Positions 24,651 to 33,285 of a DNA stretch of 64,000 nt are shown here, in pieces. A program made the position numbers and the translations under genes. Source of the stretch: JBBROS01 sp965199595 (GTDB taxonomy: Bacteria; Pseudomonadota; Alphaproteobacteria; Acetobacterales; Acetobacteraceae); the NCBI GenBank assembly GCA_965199595.1, contig OZ241182.1:2728001-2792000 (forward strand), written 5' to 3'. The stretch's first letter is position 1, and the number at the start of each line of letters is the position of its first letter. The notes under the pieces are model-generated. The model made no database searches, was not told the origin of the DNA, and worked only from the letters and a program-made list of their open reading frames with translations.

Positions 24651-25438
24651 TGCCCGACGATCAGCGCCCGCTCCCGAACCCCGCCCGCTCGTCCGGCCCC
24701 AGCCCGGCCGACCTCGCCGCCATGGACCGCGACGGCTACCTCATCGTCCGCGGCTTCTTCGACGCGGCCGAAACCGCCGACCTGCTCCGCTGGACCGACG
24801 AGATCAGCACCGCGCCCGAACTGCCGGGCCGCCACATGGTCTACTACGAGGACAGCCTGACCGAGCCGGTGCACCGCGTGATGCAGCGCATCGAGAACTT
24901 CTGCCCGTTCCACCCGGGGTTCGACGCCATGGTGCGCCACGGCCGGCTGCTGGACTGGTCCACGGCGCTGCTGAACGACCAGGCGGTGCTGTTCAAGGAA
25001 AAGATCAACTTCAAGATGCCCGGCGCCCCCGGCTTCAAGGCCCATCAGGACCAGCAGGCCGGCTGGACCACCTATGCGCCGCTGTTCCTCACCGCCCTCG
25101 TCACCATCGACCCGGCGACGCTGGAGAATGGCTGCCTGGAGATGGTGCCGGGCCGCCACCGCGAGGGCCTGATCGGCGAGGAATGGAGCCCGCTCGCGGA
25201 AGACGGGCTGGAGCTGGTGGCGGTGCCCACCGCGCCCGGCGACGTGATCTTCTTCGACAGCTTCGCGCCCCATGCCAGCAAGGCGAACTTCACCGACTCA
25301 CCACGCCGCATCCTGTACCTGACCTATAACGGCGCCAGCCACGGCGACCACCGCATCCAGTACTTCGCCGATAAGCGCATCTCCTTTCCGCCCGACGTGG
25401 AGCGGAGCGGGGACAAGACCTACATCTACCGGGTGTGA
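24650..25438 (+). CDS. phytanoyl-CoA dioxygenase family (PhyH) Fe(II)/2-oxoglutarate oxygenase, candidate AEP hydroxylase
   Basis: A 262-residue cupin-fold oxygenase. The facial triad is visible: HQD in FKAHQDQQAGW near residue 126 and the distal His in DSFAPHASKANF near 207, with the 2-oxoglutarate Arg in SPRRILYLTYN. Relatives include PhnY, which hydroxylates C1 of 2-aminoethylphosphonate. It is translationally coupled to the PntC-like gene, so hydroxylation of AEP or of CMP-AEP or its lipid is the most likely task. This substrate is inference from position; PhyH enzymes act on many small molecules. Confidence 0.75.
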   Translation: MPDDQRPLPNPARSSGPSPADLAAMDRDGYLIVRGFFDAAETADLLRWTDEISTAPELPGRHMVYYEDSLTEPVHRVMQRIENFCPFHPGFDAMVRHGRLLDWSTALLNDQAVLFKEKINFKMPGAPGFKAHQDQQAGWTTYAPLFLTALVTIDPATLENGCLEMVPGRHREGLIGEEWSPLAEDGLELVAVPTAPGDVIFFDSFAPHASKANFTDSPRRILYLTYNGASHGDHRIQYFADKRISFPPDVERSGDKTYIYRV

Positions 25439-25448
25439 CCCGGCGCCC

Positions 25449-25493
25449 GGCACCGCCTCTGCAGGCGGTGCCGCTCCGCCGCCGCAGAGGCGG
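25449..25493 (+). terminator. alternative hairpins between the PhyH gene and ung
   Basis: GGCACCGCCT (25449-25458) pairs perfectly with AGGCGGTGCC (25463-25472) around CTGC. A competing structure pairs CCGCCTCTGC (25453-25462) with GCAGAGGCGG (25484-25493), enclosing GGCGG/CCGCC. No T-run. It most likely marks the 3' end of the PntC-PhyH transcript, but mutually exclusive folding could also act as an attenuator for ung. Confidence 0.45.
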
Positions 25494-25587
25494 CACTCGG
25501 CAGGGAGACGCCACCCCGCCCCGGCCCTGCAACGCGAACCCGCCACGGGAGCAGGCGTTGATCGGGAAACCATCCAGAAAGCCGTGA

Positions 25588-26334
25588 ATGGATCCTGACG
25601 ACAATCCAGGCGGACACGCCGCGGCACGCGCTGCCGGATGGCACGCCGCCGCAGCGCTGCCCGCCAGTTGGCAGGACGCCATCGGGGCAGAGTTCGAAGC
25701 ACCCTACATGCAGGCGCTGGCCGCCTTCCTCGCGGCCGAGCGGGCGGCGGGCCGGTCCGTGTTCCCCGCGGAGCCCCTGGTCTTCGCCGCCCTGCGCTCC
25801 ACCCCGCTGAACCAGGTGAAGGCGGTGATCCTGGGGCAGGATCCCTACCACCGGCCCGGCCAGGCGATGGGCCTCTCCTTCTCCGTCCGCCCCGGCGTGC
25901 CCATCCCGCCCTCGCTGCGGAACATCCACAAGGAGCTGGCGGCCGATCTCGGCCTGCCGATCCCGCGCCATGGCTGCCTGCAAGCCTGGGCCGAGCGTGG
26001 CGTGCTGCTGCTCAACACCGCGCTCACGGTCGAGGAAGGCAAGGCCGGCAGCCACGCCCGTGCGGGCTGGCACCGTCTGACCGACCGCATCATCGCCAGC
26101 GTCAACGCCCGCCCCAGCCCGGCCGCCTTCATCCTCTGGGGCAGCCACGCCCAGAAGAAGGCCCCCATGCTCGATGCGGCCCGGCACCTGGTGCACCGCT
26201 CCGAACACCCCTCCCCGCTCTCCGCCTATCGCGGCTTCTTCGGCTCCCGCCCGTTCTCCACAACCAACCGCTTCCTGGCCGCCGCCGGCGTGGCCGGGAT
26301 CGACTGGAGCCTGCCGCCCGCAACCCCGGGCTGA
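25588..26334 (+). CDS. ung: uracil-DNA glycosylase, family 1
   Basis: A 248-residue base-excision repair enzyme that removes uracil from DNA. The catalytic water-activating loop GQDPYHRPGQAMGLSFSV lies near residue 83 and the DNA-intercalation loop HPSPLSAYRGFFG near 208; both are complete. The first 20 residues are a variable extension. It stands as a single gene after the phosphonate locus. Confidence 0.97.
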   Translation: MDPDDNPGGHAAARAAGWHAAAALPASWQDAIGAEFEAPYMQALAAFLAAERAAGRSVFPAEPLVFAALRSTPLNQVKAVILGQDPYHRPGQAMGLSFSVRPGVPIPPSLRNIHKELAADLGLPIPRHGCLQAWAERGVLLLNTALTVEEGKAGSHARAGWHRLTDRIIASVNARPSPAAFILWGSHAQKKAPMLDAARHLVHRSEHPSPLSAYRGFFGSRPFSTTNRFLAAAGVAGIDWSLPPATPG

Positions 26335-26445
26335 GCATCATCTCGCGGGCTGTCCCTGCAGCCGGCGAAACAGATCCCCGGCCGCACGCTTCCCCTTCGG
26401 CGCCGCACGCGACATCCTGCGGCCACGAACCGCTGGAGAGCCAAG

Positions 26446-27264
26446 GTGCCGGAACCGTTGAACGTGGGGATCGCCGGTTTCGGCGCCATCGGCCAGGCCA
26501 TCGCAGCCGCCTTCGCCGCGGAGGGCGGCATCCCCGGCCTGCGCCTGACCGCCATCGGCGCGCGGGACGCCGGCAGGGTGCGGGCCGCGCTGCCGCCGGG
26601 CCTGCCCGCCGCGCCCGCGATCATGGGCATCACCGACCTCGCCGGGCACGCGGACATCGTCATCGAATGCGCCCCCGCCGCGCTGCTGCCCTCCATCGCG
26701 GAGCCGGTGCTGCGCGGCGGCGGCACCATGGTGGTGCTGAGCTGCGGCGCCCTGCTGAACGCCATGCACCTGGTGGACCTGGCCCGGGCGCAGGGCGGGC
26801 GCATCCTGGTGCCCACCGGCGCGCTGCTCGGGCTGGACGCGGTGTTCGCCGCGGCGCAGGGCACCATCCACGCCGTCCGCATGGTCACGCGCAAGCCGCC
26901 CCAGGGCCTGGTCGGCGCGCCCTACCTGGTCGAGCACGGCATCGCGCTGGACGGGCTGACCGAGCGGCTCCGGGTGTTCGAGGGCACGGCACGGGAGGCG
27001 GCCCGCGGCTTCCCGGCCAACATCAACGTCGCCGTGGCGCTCTCCCTGGCCGGGATCGGGCCGGACCGCACCCGGCTCGAGATCTGGGCCGATCCGGGCG
27101 TGACGCGCAACACCCACACCATCGAACTCGACTCCGACGCGGCCCGGCTCTGCATGACCATCGAGGGCATCCCGAGCGCCAACCCCAGGACGGGACGGAT
27201 CACGGCGCAGTCGGTCATCGCGATGCTGCGGAAGATGCGCGCGCCGCTGGCGGTCGGCACCTAG
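26446..27264 (+). CDS. nadX: L-aspartate dehydrogenase (NadX-type)
   Basis: A 272-residue two-domain dehydrogenase. The Rossmann motif GIAGFGAIGQAIAAAF opens the protein; the C-terminal half has GFPANINVAVALSLAGIGPD, DPGVTRNTHTIE and MTIEGIPSANPRTGRITAQSV, characteristic of the DUF108 aspartate dehydrogenase domain. It would convert aspartate to iminoaspartate, feeding NAD synthesis or aspartate catabolism. The start is GTG at 26446, after an AAGG. It is convergent with the thiolase-like gene. Confidence 0.85.
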   Translation: MPEPLNVGIAGFGAIGQAIAAAFAAEGGIPGLRLTAIGARDAGRVRAALPPGLPAAPAIMGITDLAGHADIVIECAPAALLPSIAEPVLRGGGTMVVLSCGALLNAMHLVDLARAQGGRILVPTGALLGLDAVFAAAQGTIHAVRMVTRKPPQGLVGAPYLVEHGIALDGLTERLRVFEGTAREAARGFPANINVAVALSLAGIGPDRTRLEIWADPGVTRNTHTIELDSDAARLCMTIEGIPSANPRTGRITAQSVIAMLRKMRAPLAVGT

Positions 27265-27272
27265 AACATCAT

Positions 27273-27290
27273 CGCAGGCACCGTCCTGCG
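27273..27290. terminator. short hairpin between convergent genes
   Basis: CGCAGG (27273-27278) pairs with CCTGCG (27285-27290), loop CACCGT, in the 33-base gap between the aspartate dehydrogenase and the convergent thiolase-like gene. No T-run; a weak bidirectional terminator candidate. Confidence 0.3.
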
Positions 27291-27297
27291 GGCTCGC

Positions 27298-28827
27298 TCA
27301 GGCGATCCAGCGGTTCAGCCCGGCTTCGGCGGCCAGCGTGCCCCCATGCCCGATCGCCGTGCCGGTGCTCGCCATCAGCAGGCCGAGCGTGCCGGTATCC
27401 GCGGCAGGGACGGTCCCCAGGGTTCGGGACCCGTCCGGCAGCCGCAGCACGGTGGTGCCCTGCGCCACGGTCCCATCCGGGTTGAACAGCACCGTGAAGC
27501 TCTCCAGCCGCGCCGGGCCGCTGGCGTCCTCGGTCACCCGCGGGGACGCCGCCCGATGCGCCCCCGCGACGGCATTGACGTCCGAGGGGCGCAGCATGGC
27601 ATCGGCGGCGGCCGGGGTTCGCCCCAGCAGCAGGGCGTGGTGCGCGGTAAGGTGCCCGCCCTGGCCGTAGAGCAGGCCGGGTGCGGTGCCGTCCGCCGCG
27701 CGCAGGCGCCGGACCATCGCGGCGGCGGCATGCGCCATGAAGCTGTTGAACGGCGCGCCGTGGAAGGTGAGGCCGCCGGTGACGCTGATCGGGGCGTCGG
27801 CGGCAAGGCCGAGCACGCGCCGGGCCATCTTCGGCACCACGGGAAAGCAGGTGTAGAGTTCCATCGGGCCCATCCGACCCGCGCCGGCCGCGTGCAGCAT
27901 GGCCTGCAGCACGGCGGCCTGGGCCGGGCTCTCGTCCAGCCGGGGGCGCGCCATCCAGTCGCGCGGCTCCTGCGCCGAGGCTCCGGCCTGCAGGAACACC
28001 AGCCGCCGCTCCGGGATGCCGGCGGCCCGCGCGGTGGCCAGGCTGGTGAGCAGGATCGCGGCAGCCTGGTTCACCGCGGGGTTGGCGACCATCAGCTTCG
28101 GATAGGGCCAGGCGACCATGCGGTTCGCGGGCCCCGCCGCCGCCACCGCCGCAGGCTCCACCGGCGTGCGGATCCAGGCGACCGGGTTCGCCGCCGCCAC
28201 GTGGGAGAGCGCCGACCAGAGTGCGGCCGACTCGGCCCGGGCCTCACCGGGGCTCTGTCCCCATGCGGCGGCGGTCGCGTTCTCATACAGCGGATAGACG
28301 GTCAGCGGCTCGGTGATGCCGTGGCGGCGCGCCAGCGGGTGGATGTAGTCGCGGTTGCGGGCCGGAAGCCAGTCAGTGCCCCGCTGCTGCGCCGTCTGCT
28401 GCGCGGCGCTGCGCGGCTCGGTCCAGCCCAGCGCGAGGCCGTTGCGCCGGGCCCAGGTGGCGGTGTGGCTGGCCTCGCCCCCGCATACGGCGGCCACGCC
28501 CGCCTCGCCCCGGGCAATCCGCGCCGCCGCCTCATGCAGGAACTGCACCGGGGTCTGGCCGCCGATCTCGCCATGCCGGCGCCACCGGGGGGCAGCCCCC
28601 AGCCGCCCCGCCAGCAGCCCCGGCAGATCGTCATAGCGCCAAGACACCACGTTCACCACGTCCAGGCTGTCCAGCCGCCCCAGCAGCGCAGCCCCGGCAT
28701 CCGCCTCCGCATGCCGCAGCGCCGCCTCGATCAGCGATGCGGGCTCCTGCCCGGCGGCCCGGTCCGCCGGCTGGTCCTTGACCTCGCCCACACCGACGAT
28801 CACGGGGATGCGGCTCTCATCCGGCAT
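27298..28827 (-). CDS. acetyl-CoA acetyltransferase-like protein (thiolase superfamily)
   Basis: A 509-residue thiolase-fold protein. It begins RIPVIVGVGEVKDQPAD, has AAVCGGEASHT near residue 110 and the late LLYGQGGHLTAHHALLLG, features of the thiolase-like proteins often annotated acetyl-CoA acetyltransferase; a C-terminal OB-like extension follows from about residue 420. GGAGG precedes the ATG at 28827. It is divergent from a broken MaoC-type dehydratase gene and near a CoA-transferase, suggesting an acyl-CoA pathway. True thiolase activity is not certain. Confidence 0.75.
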   Translation of the reverse strand: MPDESRIPVIVGVGEVKDQPADRAAGQEPASLIEAALRHAEADAGAALLGRLDSLDVVNVVSWRYDDLPGLLAGRLGAAPRWRRHGEIGGQTPVQFLHEAAARIARGEAGVAAVCGGEASHTATWARRNGLALGWTEPRSAAQQTAQQRGTDWLPARNRDYIHPLARRHGITEPLTVYPLYENATAAAWGQSPGEARAESAALWSALSHVAAANPVAWIRTPVEPAAVAAAGPANRMVAWPYPKLMVANPAVNQAAAILLTSLATARAAGIPERRLVFLQAGASAQEPRDWMARPRLDESPAQAAVLQAMLHAAGAGRMGPMELYTCFPVVPKMARRVLGLAADAPISVTGGLTFHGAPFNSFMAHAAAAMVRRLRAADGTAPGLLYGQGGHLTAHHALLLGRTPAAADAMLRPSDVNAVAGAHRAASPRVTEDASGPARLESFTVLFNPDGTVAQGTTVLRLPDGSRTLGTVPAADTGTLGLLMASTGTAIGHGGTLAAEAGLNRWIA

Positions 28828-28909
28828 GAACGATCCTCCAGAAGGTTTGTCAGCGCACCTCGTCCGACGCATGCTGTCCGCAACGAAGCCCGATGGGCAA
28901 GGGAGCGAG

Positions 28910-29700
28910 ATGGAAGCGGTCATCGCGGAGGACTGCTGCACTGAAACGACGCTGCGCCGGGTCGCGGCGATGCTGGATCAGGCGCCGCCCGGCAGCGGCC
29001 TCATGCCGCGCGGCTGGCACGTGGCGCTGTTCGCCCCCGACCCGGCCCAGAGCGCCTTGCGGGCGGACGGCTATGCCGGCGTCGGCGTGGCGCTGCCGGA
29101 CACGGGCCTGCCCCGGCTGATGTTCGGCGGGCGCCGCACCCGCTTCGACGGGCGACATCCCGGTCGGGCGCCCCCTGCGCCGCCGCAGCCACCTTGCTGT
29201 CCGCCACGCCCAAGACCGGGCGCTCGGGCCGCATGATGATCGCCACCGTCCGCCACGAGATCGAGGCCGGCGGCGCGACGGTGCTCACGGAGGAGCAGGA
29301 TTTCGTGATGCTGGAGGCCGGGCGCCCCGCCGCCGCACCACCAGCGCCGCCGCCGGTGAACCCCACCCCCGGCGGCGTCCCCTTCGTCGCGGACGAGACG
29401 ATGCTGCTGCGCTACTGCGGCCTCACCTTCAACACGCACCGCATCCACTACGACCATCCCTATGCCACCGCCGTCGAGTTCTATCCGGCGCTGGTGGTCA
29501 ATGGCAGCCTGACCACGCTGATGCTGTCGGAGCTGTTCCGCGCCCGCGCGGGGCGGGAGCCGCTGTCGCTGAGCACGCGCAACATGCGCCCGCTGTTCTG
29601 CGGCCGGGCCAACACCCTGCATGCCACGCCGGGCGAACCCTGGCTGGCCTGGGCCGAGGACGATGCGGGCGCCCCGGCGCTCGAGGCGCGGATCACATGA
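28910..29700 (+). pseudogene. MaoC/FAS1-like acyl-CoA dehydratase, split by two +1 frameshifts
   Basis: The N-terminal part (TETTLRRVAAMLDQAPPGSG, MPRGWHVALFAP, LPRLMFGGRRTRFDG) and the C-terminal part (SATPKTGRSGRMMIATVRHE, YCGLTFNTHRIHYDHPYA, LVVNGSLTTLML) together form one hot-dog dehydratase of about 260 residues, like mesaconyl/beta-methylmalyl-CoA hydratases. Two extra bases break it: one in the GGG at 29150-29152, one in the TT at 29194-29195. Between them DIPVG..PLRRRSHL is readable in the third frame. The H-x4-HYDHPYA region with catalytic His is intact. It overlaps the CoA-transferase start (ATGA). Either a recent pseudogene or sequence error. Confidence 0.8.
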
Positions 29701-30911
29701 GCTTCCTGTCCGGGATCACCGTTCTGGACCTCACCACGGTCGTGGTCGGCCCGTCCTGCACGCTGCGGCTCGCGCAGTATGGCGCCGCCGTGGTGAAGGT
29801 GGAGACCGAAGCCGGGGACATGATGCGCTCCCTGGGCGGGCCCTCGCCGGACCGGCGGCACTCCGGCGCCTACCTCCACCTCAACGCCGGCAAGCGCAAC
29901 GTCTGCCTGAACCTGAAGCACCCGGCGGCCCTGGCGGCCTTGCGGCACCTGGTGGCCCGCGCGGACGTGGTGGTCGCCAACATGCGGCCGGAGGCGCTGG
30001 CCCGGCTGGGCCTGGACGCCGCCACGCTGCGGGCACGCCAGCCCGCGCTGGTGCACTGCCTGATCACCGGGTTCGGCCCGGGTCCGTACCGGGGCCAGCC
30101 CGCCTATGACAGCGTGGTGCAGGGCGTCTCGGGCGTCGCCGGGCTGTTCGGCGCACGGGACGGCGCACCCGCCTACGTGCCGCTGCTGCTGGCGGACCAC
30201 GTGGTGGGGGAGATCACCGCCGGCGCGATCCTCGCGGCACTGGTGGAGCGCGGGCGCACCGGCGCCGGCAGCGCCATCGAGGTGCCGATGCACGAGACCA
30301 TGGCCGCCTTCGTGCTGCAGGAGCACATGGGCCGCCAGAGCTTCGACCCGCCGCTGGGCCCGCCCGGCGACAGCCGCACCCTGCACCCCGGCAACGCCCC
30401 CATCGCCACGTCGGATGGCTGGATCAGCGTGACGGCGAACACGGACAACCAGGTCGCCGCCTTCCTGCGGGCCGCCGGACGGGAGGAGGCGCTGGCGGAC
30501 CCGCGCTTCGCCAGCGTGACCGACCGGATGGCGAACGTGGAGGCCTGGTTCGCGCTGCGCAACGGGGCGCTGCGGGGCAACACCTCCGCCTACTGGCTGC
30601 GGACCCTGGCGGCGGCCGACGTGCCGGCCATGCCGTGCCACTCGCTGGAAAGCCTGATGACGGACCCGCATCTGCAAGCCGCGGCCCTGCTGGGACAGCA
30701 CGACCATCCGACCCTGGGCCCGGTGCGGACCATCCGCCCCACGGTGCTGCGCGACGGCCAGGCCGGCCATTGCGGCACGCCGGCCGCGCCGACCGGGTGG
30801 GACACGGTCGCGGTGCTGTCCGAAGCCGGGTTCGCCGAGGCGGAGATCGCCGCGATGGTGGCGACCGAAGCCGCCCTCGACGGGCGCCGCACCCCGCCGC
30901 CACAGCCTTGA
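29697..30911 (+). CDS. CaiB/BaiF family CoA-transferase
   Basis: A 404-residue class III CoA-transferase. The start GITVLDLTTVVVGPSCTLRLAQYGAAVVKVE-type region is canonical, NAGKRNVCLNLKHP near residue 63 and the catalytic Asp in QPAYDSVVQGVSG near 140 are present. It moves CoA between acids without ATP. Its ATG overlaps the stop of the dehydratase reading frame, and a LivK-type binding protein follows 11 bases later, so uptake, activation and hydration of one carboxylic acid may be linked. Substrate unknown. Confidence 0.88.
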   Translation: MSFLSGITVLDLTTVVVGPSCTLRLAQYGAAVVKVETEAGDMMRSLGGPSPDRRHSGAYLHLNAGKRNVCLNLKHPAALAALRHLVARADVVVANMRPEALARLGLDAATLRARQPALVHCLITGFGPGPYRGQPAYDSVVQGVSGVAGLFGARDGAPAYVPLLLADHVVGEITAGAILAALVERGRTGAGSAIEVPMHETMAAFVLQEHMGRQSFDPPLGPPGDSRTLHPGNAPIATSDGWISVTANTDNQVAAFLRAAGREEALADPRFASVTDRMANVEAWFALRNGALRGNTSAYWLRTLAAADVPAMPCHSLESLMTDPHLQAAALLGQHDHPTLGPVRTIRPTVLRDGQAGHCGTPAAPTGWDTVAVLSEAGFAEAEIAAMVATEAALDGRRTPPPQP

Positions 30912-30922
30912 AGGACCACGCC

Positions 30923-32152
30923 ATGCCGATCAGCCGCCGCGGATTGCTCGCCGCCGCCCCGCTCGCCGCAAGCCTCGCCGCCCGCCCGGCGCGGGCCCAG
31001 ACCGCCGCGCCGCCGGCACCCTTGCGCATCGGCGTGCTCACCGACCTGTCCGGCCCCTATCGCGACACCGGCGGCGCCACCAGCGTCGCCTGTGCGCGGC
31101 AGGCCATCCGCGAATCCGGCATGGCGGCGGACCTGGTCGTGGGCGACCACCAGCAGAAGGCCGATATCGGCCTCGCCGTGGCCCGGCGCTGGTTCGACCA
31201 GGACGGCGTCGACGTCATCATCGACGTCAACAACTCCGCCATCGCCCTCGCGGTCTCGGCCCTCGCGCGCGAGAAGGACCGGCTGCACCTCAACACCGGC
31301 GCGGCGACCTCCGACCTCACCGGCGTCGCCTGCAACGCGAACACCGCGGCCTGGACGACGGACACCTGGTGCCGCGCCCATTCCACCGCCGGCGCCGTGC
31401 TGCGCGCCGGCGGCAAGGCCTGGTACTTCATCACCGCGGACTACGCCTTCGGCAAGTCGATCGAGGCGGATGCGGCCGGCTTCATCACGGCGAGCGGCGG
31501 GCGCATCGTCGGCAGCGCGCGCTACCCGTTCCCCGGGACCACGGACTTCTCGGCCTACCTGCTGCAGGCGGCGGCCAGCGGCGCGGACGTGATCGCCTTC
31601 GCCAACACCGGGGCCGACCTGGCCAACTGCATCAAGCAGGCGCGCGAGTTCCAGCTGCCGGGGCCCGGGCAGCGCCTGGCGGCCATGTCCGGCTACATCA
31701 CGGACTTCCACGCGGTGGGCGCCGCGGATGCGCAGGGCCTGCTGATGACGGAAAACTTCTACTGGGACCTGAACGACCGCACCCGCGCCTTCCTGGGCCG
31801 GGTCAAGGCCGAGGTGCCGGAGAACTGGCCCAGCACCGCCCATGCCAGCGCCTATTCCGCCGTGCTGCACTACCTGAAGGCCGCGCGCGCCATGGGCCCG
31901 GCGGCAGCCAGGGTCTCGGGCGCCGCGACGCTCGCCGCCATGAAGGCCATGCCGACGGACGACGACTGCTTCGGCCCCGGACAGATCCGCGCCGATGGCC
32001 GCAAGATCCATCCGGCCTACCTGTTCCAGGTCAAGACGCCCGGCCAGAGCACCGGGCCATGGGACCTGTTCACCGTCGCCGAGACCATCCCGGCGGACCA
32101 GGCGTTCCGCCCTCTGGCCGACGGCCGGTGCCCCCTGGTCACTCCACGCTGA
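30923..32152 (+). CDS. ABC transporter substrate-binding protein, branched-chain amino acid (LivK) type
   Basis: A 409-residue periplasmic binding protein. Tat signal MPISRRGLLAAAPLAASLAA, cleavage near ARA-QT. Mature start LRIGVLTDLSGPYRDTGG and the blocks GDHQQKADIGLAVAR and YAFGKSIEADAA are those of Peripla_BP_6 proteins. It closely resembles those at 33286 and 62987 (shared LMTENFYWDLNDRTRAF-type segment). No permease or ATPase gene is nearby. Overlaps the convergent pdxA-like gene by 14 bases. Probably binds a carboxylate or aromatic acid, inferred only. Confidence 0.85.
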   Translation: MPISRRGLLAAAPLAASLAARPARAQTAAPPAPLRIGVLTDLSGPYRDTGGATSVACARQAIRESGMAADLVVGDHQQKADIGLAVARRWFDQDGVDVIIDVNNSAIALAVSALAREKDRLHLNTGAATSDLTGVACNANTAAWTTDTWCRAHSTAGAVLRAGGKAWYFITADYAFGKSIEADAAGFITASGGRIVGSARYPFPGTTDFSAYLLQAAASGADVIAFANTGADLANCIKQAREFQLPGPGQRLAAMSGYITDFHAVGAADAQGLLMTENFYWDLNDRTRAFLGRVKAEVPENWPSTAHASAYSAVLHYLKAARAMGPAAARVSGAATLAAMKAMPTDDDCFGPGQIRADGRKIHPAYLFQVKTPGQSTGPWDLFTVAETIPADQAFRPLADGRCPLVTPR

Positions 32153-33137
32153 GGGTTGCCCGCGCGCTCACGAGCCGGCGGGCATAGGCCAGGGCGGTCC
32201 GGAACGATGCCGGGTCGGCGATGCCCCGGCCGGCGATGTCGAACGCGGTGCCGTGGTCCGGGCTGGTCCGCACGAAGGGCAGGCCCAGCGTTATGTTGAC
32301 CCCCTTCTCCAGCCCCAGGTACTTCACCGGGATCAGCCCCTGGTCGTGATACTGCGCGACCACCACGTCGAACCGCCCGGTGCGGGCCTGCATGAACACC
32401 GTGTCGCCCGGCCAGGGCCCGCTGGCATCGATCCCCTCCGCTCGCGCCGCCTCGATGGCGGGGCCGATGATGCGGATCTCCTCGTCGCCGAACAGCCCGC
32501 CCTCCCCGGCATGGGGGTTGAGCCCGGCGACCGCCACCCGCGGCGCCGCGAAGCCCAGCGCCACCCCGCCCTCATGCGCCAGCCGGATCGCCGACATCTG
32601 CGCGGCGAAGTCCGCCTGTTCGATGGCGAGGCGCAGCGCGGTGTGGATCGTCACCAGCACCGTGCGGATCTCGTCGTTCGCCAGCATCATCGCCACCCGC
32701 GCGGCACCGCCGAACTCGGCCAGGATCTCGGTGTGGCCGGGATACTTGATCCCGGCGCGCGACATCGCCGCCTTGTTGATGGGTGCCGTGACCAGGCCGC
32801 TCACCGTTCCGGCCTTCGCGGCGGCGATCGCGGCCACGATCGCGTCGAACGACGCCCGGCCCGACACGGCGCTGATCTCGCCCGGCGGCGGCGGCACGGT
32901 GATCTGCGTCACCTCGATCACCTCGAGGGTGCCGGGCCTGGTTTCAGCGAGGCGCGGATCGGTGATCGCCCTGACCTCGAGGCCGAGGCCGAGCCGGCGG
33001 ACGGCATCCGTCATCACAGCGAGGCTGCCATACACCACGGCCCGCTCGCCGCCTTCGGCCATCGTCCTGGCCACGATCTCGGGCCCGATGCCGGATGCGT
33101 CACCCATCGTTATGGCAAGCAGGGAGGGCTGGGCCAT
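32139..33137 (-). CDS. pdxA: 4-hydroxythreonine-4-phosphate dehydrogenase family protein
   Basis: A 332-residue PdxA-type enzyme. Metal-binding histidines are in YPGHTEIL (about residue 132), and VVAQYHDQGLIPVKYLG (about 260); GTAFDIAGRG is the final conserved block, and the start LAITMGDASGIGPEI is standard. PdxA makes the B6 precursor; but accessory copies (PdxA2) act on 4-phospho-D-threonate or erythronate. Here the context is catabolic (binding proteins, beta-hydroxyacid dehydrogenase) and the usual partner ksgA is absent, so the accessory role is as likely. Confidence 0.88.
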   Translation of the reverse strand: MAQPSLLAITMGDASGIGPEIVARTMAEGGERAVVYGSLAVMTDAVRRLGLGLEVRAITDPRLAETRPGTLEVIEVTQITVPPPPGEISAVSGRASFDAIVAAIAAAKAGTVSGLVTAPINKAAMSRAGIKYPGHTEILAEFGGAARVAMMLANDEIRTVLVTIHTALRLAIEQADFAAQMSAIRLAHEGGVALGFAAPRVAVAGLNPHAGEGGLFGDEEIRIIGPAIEAARAEGIDASGPWPGDTVFMQARTGRFDVVVAQYHDQGLIPVKYLGLEKGVNITLGLPFVRTSPDHGTAFDIAGRGIADPASFRTALAYARRLVSARATLSVE

Positions 33138-33285
33138 GTCTGTTCCTGGTTCATGACCCGGCGCGCCCGGCAGCCTTAGCAACCCAGGTGGGATCGCCAG
33201 CCGGGACGCCGGATGCAGTCAGGTCACATCATCGCACCCCCTGGGCACGCGGGCCAGCCGTCACCGGACCGCCACCCGAAGCCGC

